Shown: positions 44,356 to 52,993 of the stretch, piece by piece
How positions within the stretch are numbered: the stretch's first letter is position 1
Layout: each line of letters opens with the position of its first letter
Assembly (NCBI RefSeq): GCF_030915525.1
Contig: NZ_CP133269.1
Span: 3,259,001 to 3,323,000 of the forward strand
Source: Neobacillus sp. PS2-9
GTDB taxonomy: Bacteria; Bacillota; Bacilli; Bacillales; Cytobacillaceae
Direction: 5' to 3'
Length of the DNA: 64,000 bases
Notes under the pieces: generated by a model
What the model was told of the DNA's origin: nothing
What the model saw: only the letters and a program-made list of their open reading frames with translations
The model's database searches: none
Position numbers and translations under genes: made by a program

Positions 44356-45060
44356 ATGAGTGTACATATAGAAGCAAAGGTTGGAGAAATTGCAGAGTCT
44401 GTCTTACTGCCTGGAGATCCATTACGGGCAAAATATATCGCTGAGACATTTTTGGAAGATGCAGTTTGCTATAATAATGTTCGTGGTATGTTAGGATTTA
44501 CAGGTTCATATAAAGGAAAGCGTGTTTCTGTTCAAGGCACTGGGATGGGTATGCCTTCTGCATCCATCTATATTCATGAACTCATCACAGAATATGGAGC
44601 AAAGAATTTAATCCGAATTGGGACATGTGGTGCTATTCAACAGGATGTAAAAATCCGTGATGTCATTATTGCACAAGCTGCCGCAACGGATTCAATGATT
44701 ATTCGTGACAGTTTTCCTGGATATGCTGTACCTCAAACCGGGAACTTTGAATTGATAAAAAACGCCTACGAACTTGGAGTAGAAAAAGGGCTTAATCTAC
44801 ATGTTGGAACTGTCCTATCATCTGACATTTTCTACTCAGAAAAGGAAGATCCGTATAGCAAGCTTAGTAAACACGGCGTCCTTGCTGTGGAAATGGAAGC
44901 AGCTGGACTTTATTATCAAACGGCTAAATTCGGTGTAAAGGGTCTAACTCTCTTAACTGTAAGTGACCATATCCTTACTGGAGAACATACCACTTCCCAA
45001 GAGCGTCAAAGCACTTTCAGCGACATGATCGAAATGGCTCTTGAAACTATTATTCGATAA
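44356..45060 (+). CDS. deoD: purine nucleoside phosphorylase (DeoD type)
   Basis: A 234-residue enzyme of the hexameric PNP family that splits purine (deoxy)nucleosides into base and (deoxy)ribose-1-phosphate. Sequence signs: [18 protein letters not shown] at the start, [18 protein letters not shown] (family signature), [11 protein letters not shown], and the [10 protein letters not shown] active-site loop. ATG 44356 follows GGGAGGAA. It follows the Crp/Fnr gene by 177 bases and ends in a strong terminator. Confidence 0.95.
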   Translation: MSVHIEAKVGEIAESVLLPGDPLRAKYIAETFLEDAVCYNNVRGMLGFTGSYKGKRVSVQGTGMGMPSASIYIHELITEYGAKNLIRIGTCGAIQQDVKIRDVIIAQAAATDSMIIRDSFPGYAVPQTGNFELIKNAYELGVEKGLNLHVGTVLSSDIFYSEKEDPYSKLSKHGVLAVEMEAAGLYYQTAKFGVKGLTLLTVSDHILTGEHTTSQERQSTFSDMIEMALETIIR

Positions 45061-45194
45061 AATTTAAGGGTAAGTACAAAAAGAGCAGCCCTAATGATAA
45101 CAGTTTCCGTTTCCTATCGCAAAAACCCGAAAATGCAATCGAAAATGTAGCCGAATTTGTTCTGCCTTTTTTATCTGTTTTTTCAGTTAAATAT

Positions 45195-45228
45195 AAAATG
45201 GCTCAGTTCACCATACTGAGCCATTTTT
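45195..45228 (+). terminator. terminator downstream of deoD
   Basis: AAAATGGCTCAG pairs perfectly with CTGAGCCATTTT over a 9-base loop. It lies 135 bases after deoD, with nothing coding between. Confidence 0.85.
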
Positions 45229-45269
45229 AATATCTTTTTTTTTTAGCTTGTTGATACAGATAGGTAAGG

Positions 45270-45636
45270 GTTTGAGATTATCGCTCCCTTTTCCCCCTGT
45301 CCACACCGTACGTGCGACTTTCACCGTATACGGCGTTCCAACTAATCCAATTCTATATACTTTGTGAAGCTAGTTTATTCCAAATCAAATTATATGATTT
45401 TTGCATGATTTTCGGAGTTCATTGACTTTTTCCTTTTGCTTATTGTTTAATTGTAAAACCTCAAACAAAGATTTGATTTTAATAACATCTTTTAGATGAA
45501 CAAGTCGATGAACGGCTTCATGTAACACTATCATGTTTGAATAACAGTCATCCTTTGATATATGAAAAGGAATCTTATGATGACTGTGCCAATCACTTTT
45601 TCCAAGTTCTGCTCCAGTTACTGCACACTTTCCGCA
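45270..45636 (-). mobile_element. 3' remnant of a group II intron
   Basis: On the minus strand, the last 83 residues of an intron-encoded protein (45636-45385) are followed 50 bases later by an RNA segment resembling domain V (about 45336-45301: GCCGTATACGGTGAAAGTCG then CACGTACGGTGTGG) and GGGGGAAAAGGGAG of a domain VI stem. The 5' domains and the reverse transcriptase are gone. The true 3' end is not fixed; I estimate 45270 or a little lower. It differs from the intron at 54.2 kb, which has no HNH domain. Confidence 0.75.
45385..45636 (-). pseudogene. HNH endonuclease C-terminus of a group II intron protein
   Basis: An 83-codon fragment, in frame from CGKCAVTG to the stop at 45385. It carries the zinc knuckle C-x2-C, the HNH motif in DWHSHHKIPFHIS and the later LHEAVHRLVH. 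The end (NNKQKEKVNELRKS) is typical of LtrA-like proteins with an endonuclease domain. A TAG stop precedes the fragment, at the junction with the IS110 remnant. Confidence 0.8.
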
Positions 45637-45639
45637 CTA

Positions 45640-45985
45640 GGCTTCTCAAAGCTAGTTTCATTCCAAATCGTACTCAAAGAGAACTTCGAGAACTTGTTCA
45701 GATATTATGGGGATTTCTTCTAAAGATATGCTTCGAGCTATCGCTGATAGCGAAGATGATCCTGAGAAACTCAGCAAACTTTGCTCGTCGTACAATGAAA
45801 AAGAAAAAAGAGGAACTTGAATTAGCACTTCAGGGCTACGTTAACCAACATCAACACTTAATGCTCAAAACGATATTAACCCACATTGATTTCCTAACTG
45901 AGCAAATTGAAATGTTAGATCAAGAGATTGCCCAACGAGTCAACTCTTACATTACCATCCCTTTTAAAAATCAATTATTTCTTTA
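45640..45985 (+). pseudogene. decayed IS110-family transposase fragment
   Basis: Three pieces of a transposase survive in different frames: RLLKASFIPNRTQRELRELV (about 45640-45700), then ISSKDMLRAIADSEDDPEKLSKL (about 45715-45780), then KKKKEELELALQGYVNQHQH and ILTHIDFLTEQIEMLDQEI to 45960. Between pieces one and two about 40-45 family residues are missing, and an extra T near 45780 shifts the frame. Only this central part remains; both catalytic ends are lost. Confidence 0.75.
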
Positions 45986-46123
45986 ATAAAATACCAAATT
46001 TACACAAAGGACTTGTTGTTATTTTCCAAAAAAACACAGGTATAAAAGTGTAAAAAGGTTGGTACTCAATGGTATAGATAAAATTAGTGCCGCAGCAACG
46101 ATTCTCATGTACCATATACACCA
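45986..46123. other. intergenic, nothing recognised
   Basis: AT-rich sequence between the IS110 remnant and the terminator at 46124. No coding frame, repeat or RNA that I can support. Confidence 0.4.
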
Positions 46124-46167
46124 GAAAAAAAAGAACAGTGGGACCATCACTGTGGTTTGGTCCTACT
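46124..46167 (-). terminator. intrinsic terminator of the small membrane-protein gene
   Basis: On the minus strand AGTAGGACCA pairs with TGGTCCCACT (one mismatch) and is followed by a long T run. It begins 8 bases after the stop at 46175. Confidence 0.75.
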
Positions 46168-46174
46168 GCCCTTA

Positions 46175-46354
46175 TTAATGAATACCCGTAAACCAATAAA
46201 TAAATAGAAACATAACAATAAAGGTTAAAGCAGCGCCAATAATTGTTTGATTTCGTACATTTTTCCCACTGTTGATACTGCTTATTAAACTAACAAAATT
46301 TAAAAACCAAATAACACCTAACAGTGGAATTCCTATTAAAGAAAGATATGTCAT
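46175..46354 (-). CDS. small two-span membrane protein, 59 residues
   Basis: A gene too short for many annotations. GAGG lies 7 bases before the ATG and a terminator follows. The product starts MTYLSLIGIPLLGVIWFLNF, has a polar turn (SSINSGKNVRNQ), and a second span ending in FLFIYWFTGIH, so it should form a hairpin in the membrane. Function unknown; it could be an immunity or regulatory peptide. It lies 101 bases downstream of the secreted-protein gene on the same strand. Confidence 0.6.
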   Translation of the reverse strand: MTYLSLIGIPLLGVIWFLNFVSLISSINSGKNVRNQTIIGAALTFIVMFLFIYWFTGIH

Positions 46355-46455
46355 CTATAAACCTCACTTTTCATCTTGGTATATTATGTTTTTATACAAA
46401 ATAAAACTTTCTTAAGTAATTTTTCAACAAGATTATTGGAGGCTCAACAAGCTTA

Positions 46456-47286
46456 TTAATAAGTAAGTGTTAAAGCATAGGACGCTGTGTCGACTGAACT
46501 TGTTGGAGTTATTGCTAGACCTGCTGGATATACTGAGACGGTAGGTGAACCAGAATATAACTTGTGTCCATATTCAATTTTAATATTGATTGTACCGTTA
46601 TTTACTTTCGGGACATAAACATATTGTCCCATATACCCTTTGTGTAAAGTAAAATCTGTAGAGGCCCTTAAATCAAATTCGCCAGCAACTCCGGCACTTG
46701 GTTCCCAATCACTTGGAGAATAATCAATAGCGTAGTCAACCCAGTTTCCATTCCCCTGAGGGTCTTGACTATATCTATGTTGATGCTGGGTAATTGAACC
46801 ACTACTTGTTGGAAGGTAAAGACCAGAACTTGAAGGAAAGCCAAAAGTCATTTTATCAACAAGTGTATAAAATGGAGATTTTAACCATTGGAAATTACCA
46901 TAGATATAAAACTTATCATCATTTGTTCGATCCGATATGACTTTATAAACCGTTCCTGCTAATTTCATTGTAGTAGGTGAAATGGTACTCATAGTAGTAA
47001 CATCACCTTGGGTATTATTTTCTCCTTCAAACGAGACTAATTGACTATTTGAATCTTGAATGAGCGCTCCATCCTTAACTAATTGCTTGGCTACCTCTAA
47101 GGGTAACTGGTTTATTTCTTCATCTGTATGACCAGTTACCTCTTTTAAAAAATTCTTTTCTTGTTTTGTTAATTTCTCAGATTTATAACCCGAATCAATA
47201 TTTTTGGCATAACTTAAATGACCGAAAGAAAACAACGAAAGCAAAATTATTAAACTTAAAACTATTGAATATTTTAGTTTCTTCAA
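46456..47286 (-). CDS. secreted hypothetical protein
   Basis: A 276-residue protein with a Sec signal peptide (MKKLKYSIVLSLIILLSLFSF then GHLSYAK, cut after Ala). A short helical pro-region follows (EKLTKQEKNFLKEVTGHTDEEINQLP), and the rest is beta-rich with many Ser, Thr, Gly and Tyr and no Cys. The helical segment is like the one found in secreted Bacillus antimicrobial-type or surface proteins, but I do not recognise the family. No enzyme motif. It may be a surface or bacteriocin-like protein; this is weak. Confidence 0.65.
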   Translation of the reverse strand: MKKLKYSIVLSLIILLSLFSFGHLSYAKNIDSGYKSEKLTKQEKNFLKEVTGHTDEEINQLPLEVAKQLVKDGALIQDSNSQLVSFEGENNTQGDVTTMSTISPTTMKLAGTVYKVISDRTNDDKFYIYGNFQWLKSPFYTLVDKMTFGFPSSSGLYLPTSSGSITQHQHRYSQDPQGNGNWVDYAIDYSPSDWEPSAGVAGEFDLRASTDFTLHKGYMGQYVYVPKVNNGTINIKIEYGHKLYSGSPTVSVYPAGLAITPTSSVDTASYALTLTY

Positions 47287-47852
47287 ACTATGATCCTCCC
47301 AAATCTATTTCTTTCTAGAAAGAGTCATGATATTAGGCCTACCAGTAGTATAAAACGAAACTTGAAAATTTTTGTTTGATAACTACAGGGGATGAAATCC
47401 CAGGGGAAAACCACAGGGATGGTTCTCTTGGCTCAGAAAAAAGCCACCAGAACCATCCCCTTGACAAGTTTTAAAACGGCAGATTAAGATAAAGTACTAA
47501 AAATAGTTTAGATACCTTGCTAAATAATAGTGAATGCCACAAGGACCGCTTCTCCTGGTCCACAAAAGAGACCACCAGAACTGTCCCCTCAGTCCACGAT
47601 CGCCGCAGCCATCCCAATCTTTAACTCTCGCCCCCTAAAGTTTAAGTACATTTGTTCACAAACTTCTATCAGGAATGTTGCACGTATCTTCAATAAGGGG
47701 TAGCGTCAGGAAAATGCGGATTTACAACGATAAGGAAATTCCAAATTAAAAAGCCCAACTTCTCTGCAAAACAAAATAGAGAAAGTGAGCTTTTCAGTTA
47801 CTTCATTATTTTTATTTGAACTAATATAAAACTGCTAAGTAGATTTTTTAGC
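47287..47852. other. intergenic region with two related hairpins
   Basis: No gene is seen. Two diverged copies of a hairpin are present: 47416-47460 (GGGATGGTTCT to AGAACCATCCCC) and 47543-47587 (GGACCGCTTCTCC to CCAGAACTGTCC), each with an inner GGCT/AGCC or GGTC/GACC stem. A fragment of the dispersed CGCCGCAG...AAGTTTAAGT motif follows near 47595-47650, then a terminator at 47747. Confidence 0.6.
47747..47795 (-). terminator. terminator of the DJ-1-like gene
   Basis: AAAAGCCCAACTTCTCT pairs with AGAGAAAGTGAGCTTTT (two mismatches) over a 12-base loop; on the minus strand TTTTTAATTTGG follows. Confidence 0.7.
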
Positions 47853-48485
47853 TCAGCTATTTATTGAATTCATTAACTGGAAGTAGTATTCAGATTTATG
47901 AGTCTTATTTAGGTTATACCAGGAATGTAATGTATCTGGTGCAAATACATCTAATTTTTTCAGTACTTCCATCGCAAATTCCAGAGGAGCTATTCCTGAT
48001 GCAGTAACTAAATTCGCATCAGATACCGCAGATCCCACCTCATAGAACTTTTCTCCTTTATAGTTAGGACATACCATTTTAGTGTATTCTAAATTATTAC
48101 TTGTATGCTTTCTAGTATCTAAGTATCCCATATTCGCAAGGGCCTCAGTTGCACCACAAATTGCAGCAACAATAGTGCCAAGCTTTAAAGGTTGGCCAAT
48201 TCTTTCCAAGATAGGTTGATGAATTTCTTCACTCCAAGTAGTCCCTCCTGGTAAAATTAAAAGATCTTTACTATCAAGAGTACATTCATCAAGGGAAATA
48301 TCTGGTTTTATGCTCAGTCCTCCCATAGTAGTAATCATTTCTTTATTAGCTCCTACTGTAATTACTTTTAAAGGTGCTAAATCTTTTTTGAAATATCTTC
48401 CTGAGTTTAGTTCAGCAATTAAATATCCATATTCCCAGTCCGACATTGTATTAAATACATATAGAAAAACTTTTTTTGTTTGCAT
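47853..48485 (-). CDS. DJ-1/PfpI family protein
   Basis: A 210-residue class I glutamine amidotransferase-like protein. The nucleophile elbow is AAICGATEAL, with Cys106-like Cys in the usual place, and the strand KDLLILPGGTTWSEE precedes it. It resembles the YoaZ/YdeA group, which includes chaperones, peptidases or oxidative-stress proteins. ATG 48485 follows GGAGTG. A WYL regulator gene lies upstream on the same strand, separated by a terminator. Confidence 0.85.
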   Translation of the reverse strand: MQTKKVFLYVFNTMSDWEYGYLIAELNSGRYFKKDLAPLKVITVGANKEMITTMGGLSIKPDISLDECTLDSKDLLILPGGTTWSEEIHQPILERIGQPLKLGTIVAAICGATEALANMGYLDTRKHTSNNLEYTKMVCPNYKGEKFYEVGSAVSDANLVTASGIAPLEFAMEVLKKLDVFAPDTLHSWYNLNKTHKSEYYFQLMNSINS

Positions 48486-48520
48486 CCAATAACACTCCAA
48501 TCACAATTGATATAGCTATT

Positions 48521-48558
48521 ATAATAAAACTTCCCTGACAGGTAACGTCAGGGAAGTT
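48521..48558 (-). terminator. terminator of the WYL regulator gene
   Basis: AACTTCCCTGAC pairs perfectly with GTCAGGGAAGTT over a 7-base loop, followed by TTTTATTAT on the minus strand. Confidence 0.85.
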
Positions 48559-48559
48559 A

Positions 48560-49522
48560 TCATACTTGATGAAATTTTATTAATTCCGACAGAACTTCAA
48601 TAAGTCTTTTTTTAAGACTTATTGGCTCAATAACTTTAATAGATTTATTGTACGGTAAAAGTAAATAAGGTACATATGTATGTATCATATCTTTTTCAAG
48701 AAGAAAAACTGCTTGATTTGAAGTCCGTTCTTGTAAATAATGTCCTAAAAACCAATGTTGGCAAATATCAGCCAATACACTTTTATCCCCATAAATAACC
48801 AAAGAAATAATCCCTTCCTTATCTTCTATAGTAGGAAGAAGACTTTTTATAAAAAAGTCACGTGCTGAAAAATTTTCTGGCCGGTTAAACTTATTTTCGG
48901 TTAGCATTAGACTTTCAATTCGATCTACTCTAAAACTACGGATATCATTCCTAAGTTGACAAAATCCAATCACATACCACTTATTATTCCAAAAGATAAT
49001 TCTGTACGGATCGACCAATCTATAATTTAATTGCTTTTCGCTACTTTTATGGTAAAGAATTTTTACTGAGTACCCGTCAGCAACGGCCTGCTCCAACTCC
49101 TTCAAAAAAGGTTCCATAGAGAGTGAACTTAATCGACTTATTACTTCAAGACTAGTTAAATGTTGGTTTATTTTTGTTTCCTGCTCTTGATTTGAGTATT
49201 TACTTAGTTTTGAAATGGCCCTATTTAGTGCTTCACCTCCATAATATCCGGCTTCTTCTGCAAAAACAGCAGCGTGAAATAGTGAAGTTTGCTCCTCAAA
49301 ATCAAAAAAAAGAGGAGCCTCAATAAAATTGTTCAATAAAGTGTATCCACCGTTATGTCCTGGTTCTGAAATTATAGGTACGCCACTTGTTGAAATTGTA
49401 TCAATATAACGATACACAGTCCTTATATTCATCTCTAACTTTTCTGAAATTTGTTTTGCAGTAATTTTTTCACCTGAACGAAGCATCCATAGAATTGCTA
49501 ACATATTGTCAATTTTAGGCAT
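48560..49522 (-). CDS. WYL-domain (YafY/DeoR-like) transcriptional regulator
   Basis: A 320-residue regulator: N-terminal HTH_11 winged helix (LAILWMLRSGEKITAKQISEKLEMNIRTVYRYIDTIS in parts), and a central WYL domain (VDPYRIIFWNNKWYVIGFCQLRNDIRSFRVDRI), with the family residues W-Y-V and R-x-F-R-V-D-R. WYL proteins bind nucleic acid or small ligands and control stress or defence genes. It probably regulates the downstream DJ-1-like gene or itself. Confidence 0.87.
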   Translation of the reverse strand: MPKIDNMLAILWMLRSGEKITAKQISEKLEMNIRTVYRYIDTISTSGVPIISEPGHNGGYTLLNNFIEAPLFFDFEEQTSLFHAAVFAEEAGYYGGEALNRAISKLSKYSNQEQETKINQHLTSLEVISRLSSLSMEPFLKELEQAVADGYSVKILYHKSSEKQLNYRLVDPYRIIFWNNKWYVIGFCQLRNDIRSFRVDRIESLMLTENKFNRPENFSARDFFIKSLLPTIEDKEGIISLVIYGDKSVLADICQHWFLGHYLQERTSNQAVFLLEKDMIHTYVPYLLLPYNKSIKVIEPISLKKRLIEVLSELIKFHQV

Positions 49523-49548
49523 ATAATTCCACCACTATATAAAATTTA

Positions 49549-49830
49549 TTATCTAATATATATTTCCGATTTTTGGTATAACTCATTAACTGTTCCTTTC
49601 CGATAGCTTTCTATAAAAATATGATCTCCAACTATATCATCTTGCCCGATAACGAACCAAGTTTCCTTCCAATCTCCGTTATTAGAGCCAACTAGTGATT
49701 GCTCTTCAATATCAACTCTGTAACCTGATTGTTCATTCTCTAGTTGTGAATTTGCAAAGATGGTAAAACCATTGTCAATGGAAATCTCTCTTTTTATTAA
49801 TAAGTCTAACAACTTATACAATTCATTCAT
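49549..49830 (-). CDS. SUKH-like (SMI1/KNR4) small protein
   Basis: A 93-residue acidic protein. The stretch ETWFVIGQDDIVGDHIFIES resembles the core of SUKH/SMI1-KNR4 proteins (WLVIGxxxxGDPIFID), which serve as immunity proteins against polymorphic toxins. It is shorter than most members (130-180 residues), so it may be a divergent or trimmed copy. AGGAGGACC precedes the ATG. No toxin gene is visible next to it. Confidence 0.55.
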   Translation of the reverse strand: MNELYKLLDLLIKREISIDNGFTIFANSQLENEQSGYRVDIEEQSLVGSNNGDWKETWFVIGQDDIVGDHIFIESYRKGTVNELYQKSEIYIR

Positions 49831-50130
49831 AAGGTCCTCCTACACAGTTTGCACCTATCCAGAAAAGAAAAACTTCTTTAACTAATCTGCACCGTTTCTA
49901 CAATAAGGAATTCAACAAAAAAAGGCATTAATCCATCTTGGATCGATTCCCCTAACTCTCATTTGGAAACGATGTTTGGTATGTGTTTGTATAACTTAAA
50001 ATTTTTACAATAAAGTCCATTAGCAGAAAACCATTTTTACGTCTTGCTAAATTAGTGCCATCGTTCAATAATTAATCTTCCTTTAAAATCGCAAAATCTT
50101 AGTGTCACGGAATTCTCCTTTAATTAACTT
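49831..50130. other. intergenic, only dispersed-motif fragments
   Basis: No gene seen. The piece near 49886-49930 (TGCACCGTTTCTACAATAAGGAATTCAAC, in parts) belongs to the degenerate intergenic motif family described in the findings. Confidence 0.4.
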
Positions 50131-50790
50131 TCATTCTCGAGATTCATATTCACTTTCTTGTTTACCTTCAAGTAAAGCATAATAATGTGTTGATAGAGCA
50201 TCAAGGTTATCAAAAATACCTTTAAATACTGCAAGATAGTTCTCCAAGTCCACTGTTACATTATCAAATGTATTGATATAGAACTGTGGTTCAAAATCAT
50301 TGGTTAAAGAATAACGAGAAAATGTTATATCGTGAATGGTTTTAAAATTTCCCTTTTTTTCTATCGTTCGTTCGATTTTCCCATAAAGTTCATCAATGTA
50401 CATCTCCAGACTACTTAACCTCTCGCGAAATGTTATTTGGTCACCTGAATTCAACTCATTTTCTAATTCAATTACTTTTATAAATAGCCCTTTTAAATTA
50501 TGATTCGGTTCAAAAGTCTCATTCTTATTCAATAATAGATTTTGCTGCCAACAAATCGCCTTTAGATACACTTCAATGCTATGGTTCGTATTAAACAAAA
50601 GTGGAAAAATCAAAATATCGGCTTTTTTATCCCTATTATCTTTCAATATATCTTTTGCTAATAATAAAGCTGAGTCACTAAATCCTTTTGCAATAACGTT
50701 CATATTATGAGTAGGGTTGTACCTTTGAGTTCTCCAATTCATATAAGCATTTTTTTCAATTTCTCCATTGTATGAAAAAATGTCTTTCAT
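50131..50790 (-). CDS. HEPN-like hypothetical protein
   Basis: A 219-residue helical protein. FPLLFNTNHSIEVYLKAICW followed about 30 residues on by HNLKGLFIKV resembles the pattern of HEPN-type domains (HxxE-x-x-L-K, then HDL/HNL), which occur in toxin-antitoxin and defence systems as RNases or nucleotide-binding partners. I do not see the RxxxxH catalytic motif, so it may be inactive or another helical family. AAGGAGGG precedes the ATG. No nucleotidyltransferase partner lies beside it. Confidence 0.5.
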   Translation of the reverse strand: MKDIFSYNGEIEKNAYMNWRTQRYNPTHNMNVIAKGFSDSALLLAKDILKDNRDKKADILIFPLLFNTNHSIEVYLKAICWQQNLLLNKNETFEPNHNLKGLFIKVIELENELNSGDQITFRERLSSLEMYIDELYGKIERTIEKKGNFKTIHDITFSRYSLTNDFEPQFYINTFDNVTVDLENYLAVFKGIFDNLDALSTHYYALLEGKQESEYESRE

Positions 50791-50981
50791 TTAGTTATCC
50801 CTCCTTATCAATCTTCCACATTTTAACTATATCACCCATTCCAGAAAAAAAATCAAAATATCAGGAATTCTAGTGTCAAATGCTTTTATTCAACTATCCT
50901 GCTACATTTGTTAAATAAGGAATTCAACAAAAAAGGCGGTGAATCCTTATTAGATCACAGCACCCGTTTCTGAAAAATGCT

Positions 50982-51215
50982 TTATTTATTTACCTCTTTC
51001 AAAATTTCCTGTTGAAGTCTAAATATTTCCTGGTCTATTTCCATAAGAGCTTCGCTCAAAGCCCACCGCTTAGTATACATTTTCTCAAGTTCTGTTTCCT
51101 GTTTAGACACAGTTTTCAAACAGGTATCAATTTTAGGTTTTGAAGATGCTGAAACAAAAGAAGGGAATATGAAATTTAAGCAAGCCAGCACTACAATAAA
51201 CGTGCGAAAATCCAA
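50982..51215 (-). CDS. small secreted coiled-coil protein
   Basis: A 77-residue protein with a signal peptide (FIVVLACLNFIFPSFVSA, cut near SASSK) and a mature part of about 55 residues that forms a coiled coil (TELEKMYTKRWALSEALMEIDQEIFRLQQ in parts). It begins with TTG after AAGGAGAGA. Function unknown; one Cys near residue 32 follows the signal. Confidence 0.55.
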   Translation of the reverse strand: MDFRTFIVVLACLNFIFPSFVSASSKPKIDTCLKTVSKQETELEKMYTKRWALSEALMEIDQEIFRLQQEILKEVNK

Positions 51216-51362
51216 AGGTATCTCTCCTTTTAAGAAAGTTTACCTTTATCCTTTTGTATGATTTAATCACTTATACATCTTGAGCTAACCTGCCCGTTCG
51301 TATTATAAGGTTAACCAGATTAGTAAATATTTCTGGTTGACCATTTTTTATATGGTCTTATT

Positions 51363-51550
51363 ATAACAGTAGCCAGGGTAGAACGTAACTGCCCGTGGGG
51401 CTTCGACCCCGTCAGCTAAACGGTTCGCCCCCTACTTGTAGAAACATGATTGAGGCTGGTTGGGACTTAGATCTCGTATAACAAGCGAAGCTGTGACACT
51501 GCATGGAGGATTTAGGGGTACTGGCAAATCACTAGTTTAGGAGGAGGATT
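51363..51550 (+). ncRNA. candidate bridge RNA of the IS110 element
   Basis: IS110-group elements express a guide (bridge) RNA from the 5' non-coding region that names donor and target DNA. Here that region is non-coding and structured: GGGGCTTCGACCCC is a strong hairpin at about 51395-51411, and GGTTCGCCCC and GCGAAGCTGTGACACTGC lie further on. The position and length fit; loops have not been assigned. Confidence 0.5.
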
Positions 51551-51554
51551 TAGA

Positions 51555-52789
51555 ATGAATCCAGTCGTTGGTCTGGATATTTCAAAAGGGGAAAGTCAGG
51601 TTCAAGCATTTTTAGATAAAGGCAAACCATATCGTAAGAGTTTTAAAGTGTCTCATACTGTTGAGGGGCTTAGTTATCTAGTAACATTTCTGGAGGATGT
51701 AAAAAAAGAATCTGGCAAGAAGCCTTCAATAATTTTAGAAGCTACGGGGCATTATCAAACACCAGTAGTTCATTACTTGGAAGAACGAGGTTATTTATTA
51801 ATTATCATCAATCCATTGATTTCCTATAAGGCTAGATCATCAAGCTTAAGAAAAGTAAAGACAGATGCCATTGATGCTTATCTTCTCTGTGAGTTGTTTT
51901 ATAAGGAGGAATTAGAGCCTTATAAAAAGCGTGGAGTCCAGTTATTAAACCTTCGCAACCTTACTAGGCAACATGAAAATATTACTGGTGTGATGATTCA
52001 AACAAAGCTTCAATTTCAGGCAGTGCTTGAACAAGTGTTTCCTGAATATAAAGGGGTTTTTGGAGATTTATATTCGGTGGTGTCACTTTTAACTCTTTCA
52101 GAGTTCCCTTCTTCTGAGGATATTTTGAATGCAAGCGAAGAAGTAATCACAGACAAGATAAATGTTCTTTGTAAGAGTCGATCAAGCAGGTGGGCAAAGG
52201 AAAAAGCGATTCAACTTAAAGCTGCGGCTTCACGTAATCATTTTGAAAAGACAGTCTATCAGAGTCATATTTTAAGCCTTGGTATGTATATTAAAATGAT
52301 TCTTCAATACAAAGAGCATCTAGCAAAGTTAGAGTCAGAGATAGATGCCCTCGCTAAAGGTATTGAAGAATATAATATCATCAAATCTATTCCTGGTATT
52401 GGAGAAAAATCGCTGCAACGATTATTTCAGAGATTGGGGAGATAGATCGATTTAATGACCCTAAAAAGCTTGTAGCATTCGCTGGAGTTGATCCTAGTGT
52501 CTTTGAATCTGGTAAGTTTTCTGCCACCAAGAACCGAATTACTAAAAGAGGATCTAGTAGACTTAGACATGCCTTGTATATGGCTGTTCGTTGTGCCATT
52601 CGTGATTGTCGTAAAAAGAAAACAACGGATGAAATCATACCCCGCAATAAAAGAATGCGAGAATTTTACGATAAGAAACGTGATGAAGGTAAGCCTTTTA
52701 AAGTAGCTGTTATTGCCTGTGTAAACAAACTCTTACATTGGATATTTGCCCTTTTAAAGAACAGAACGGCTTTCCAAGATATAGATTAA
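51555..52789 (+). pseudogene. IS110-family transposase, frameshifted
   Basis: About 411 codons if the frame is restored. The N-terminal RuvC-like DEDD domain shows VVGLDISKG, ILEATGHYQTP, and VKTDAIDAYLLCEL. The C-terminal Tnp domain continues in another frame (IAATIISEIGEIDRFNDPKKL, FAGVDPS, then KRGSSRLRHALYMA with the catalytic serine). At 52405-52409 five A stand where six are needed, so the first frame ends early at 52445. GGAGGAGG lies before ATG 51555. Either a decayed copy or a sequencing error in the A run. Confidence 0.85.
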
Positions 52790-52993
52790 AACCTATATCT
52801 AACTAAATAACACAAAACCTTCCAGATCAAAACAAACGGAAGGTTATTTGGCATGCTTATTTTTAGTATAGCATGATATATTTTAAGTTTTTAATGAAAA
52901 ATATTGACAAACTATTAGCTGGTTTAGCTCAGCAAGAAAAATGACCGCCGTAGCGATCATTTGCCGAAATCTCATATGTAACTCCAGCCCCCT

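Larger units (their letters stand above)
51363..52870 (+). mobile_element. IS110-family element with broken transposase
   Basis: An element with a non-coding 5' region of about 190 bases, one transposase gene (51555-52789, frameshifted) and a short 3' region containing the stem AACCTTCC/GGAAGGTT near 52816-52845. It lacks clear terminal inverted repeats, as expected for the IS110 group. The exact ends are not determined; 51363 and 52870 are estimates. Confidence 0.7.

Noticed and set aside
45537..45640. N-terminal part of a 149-residue plus-strand frame
   Set aside because: It is antisense to the HNH fragment; only the part after 45640 resembles a transposase.
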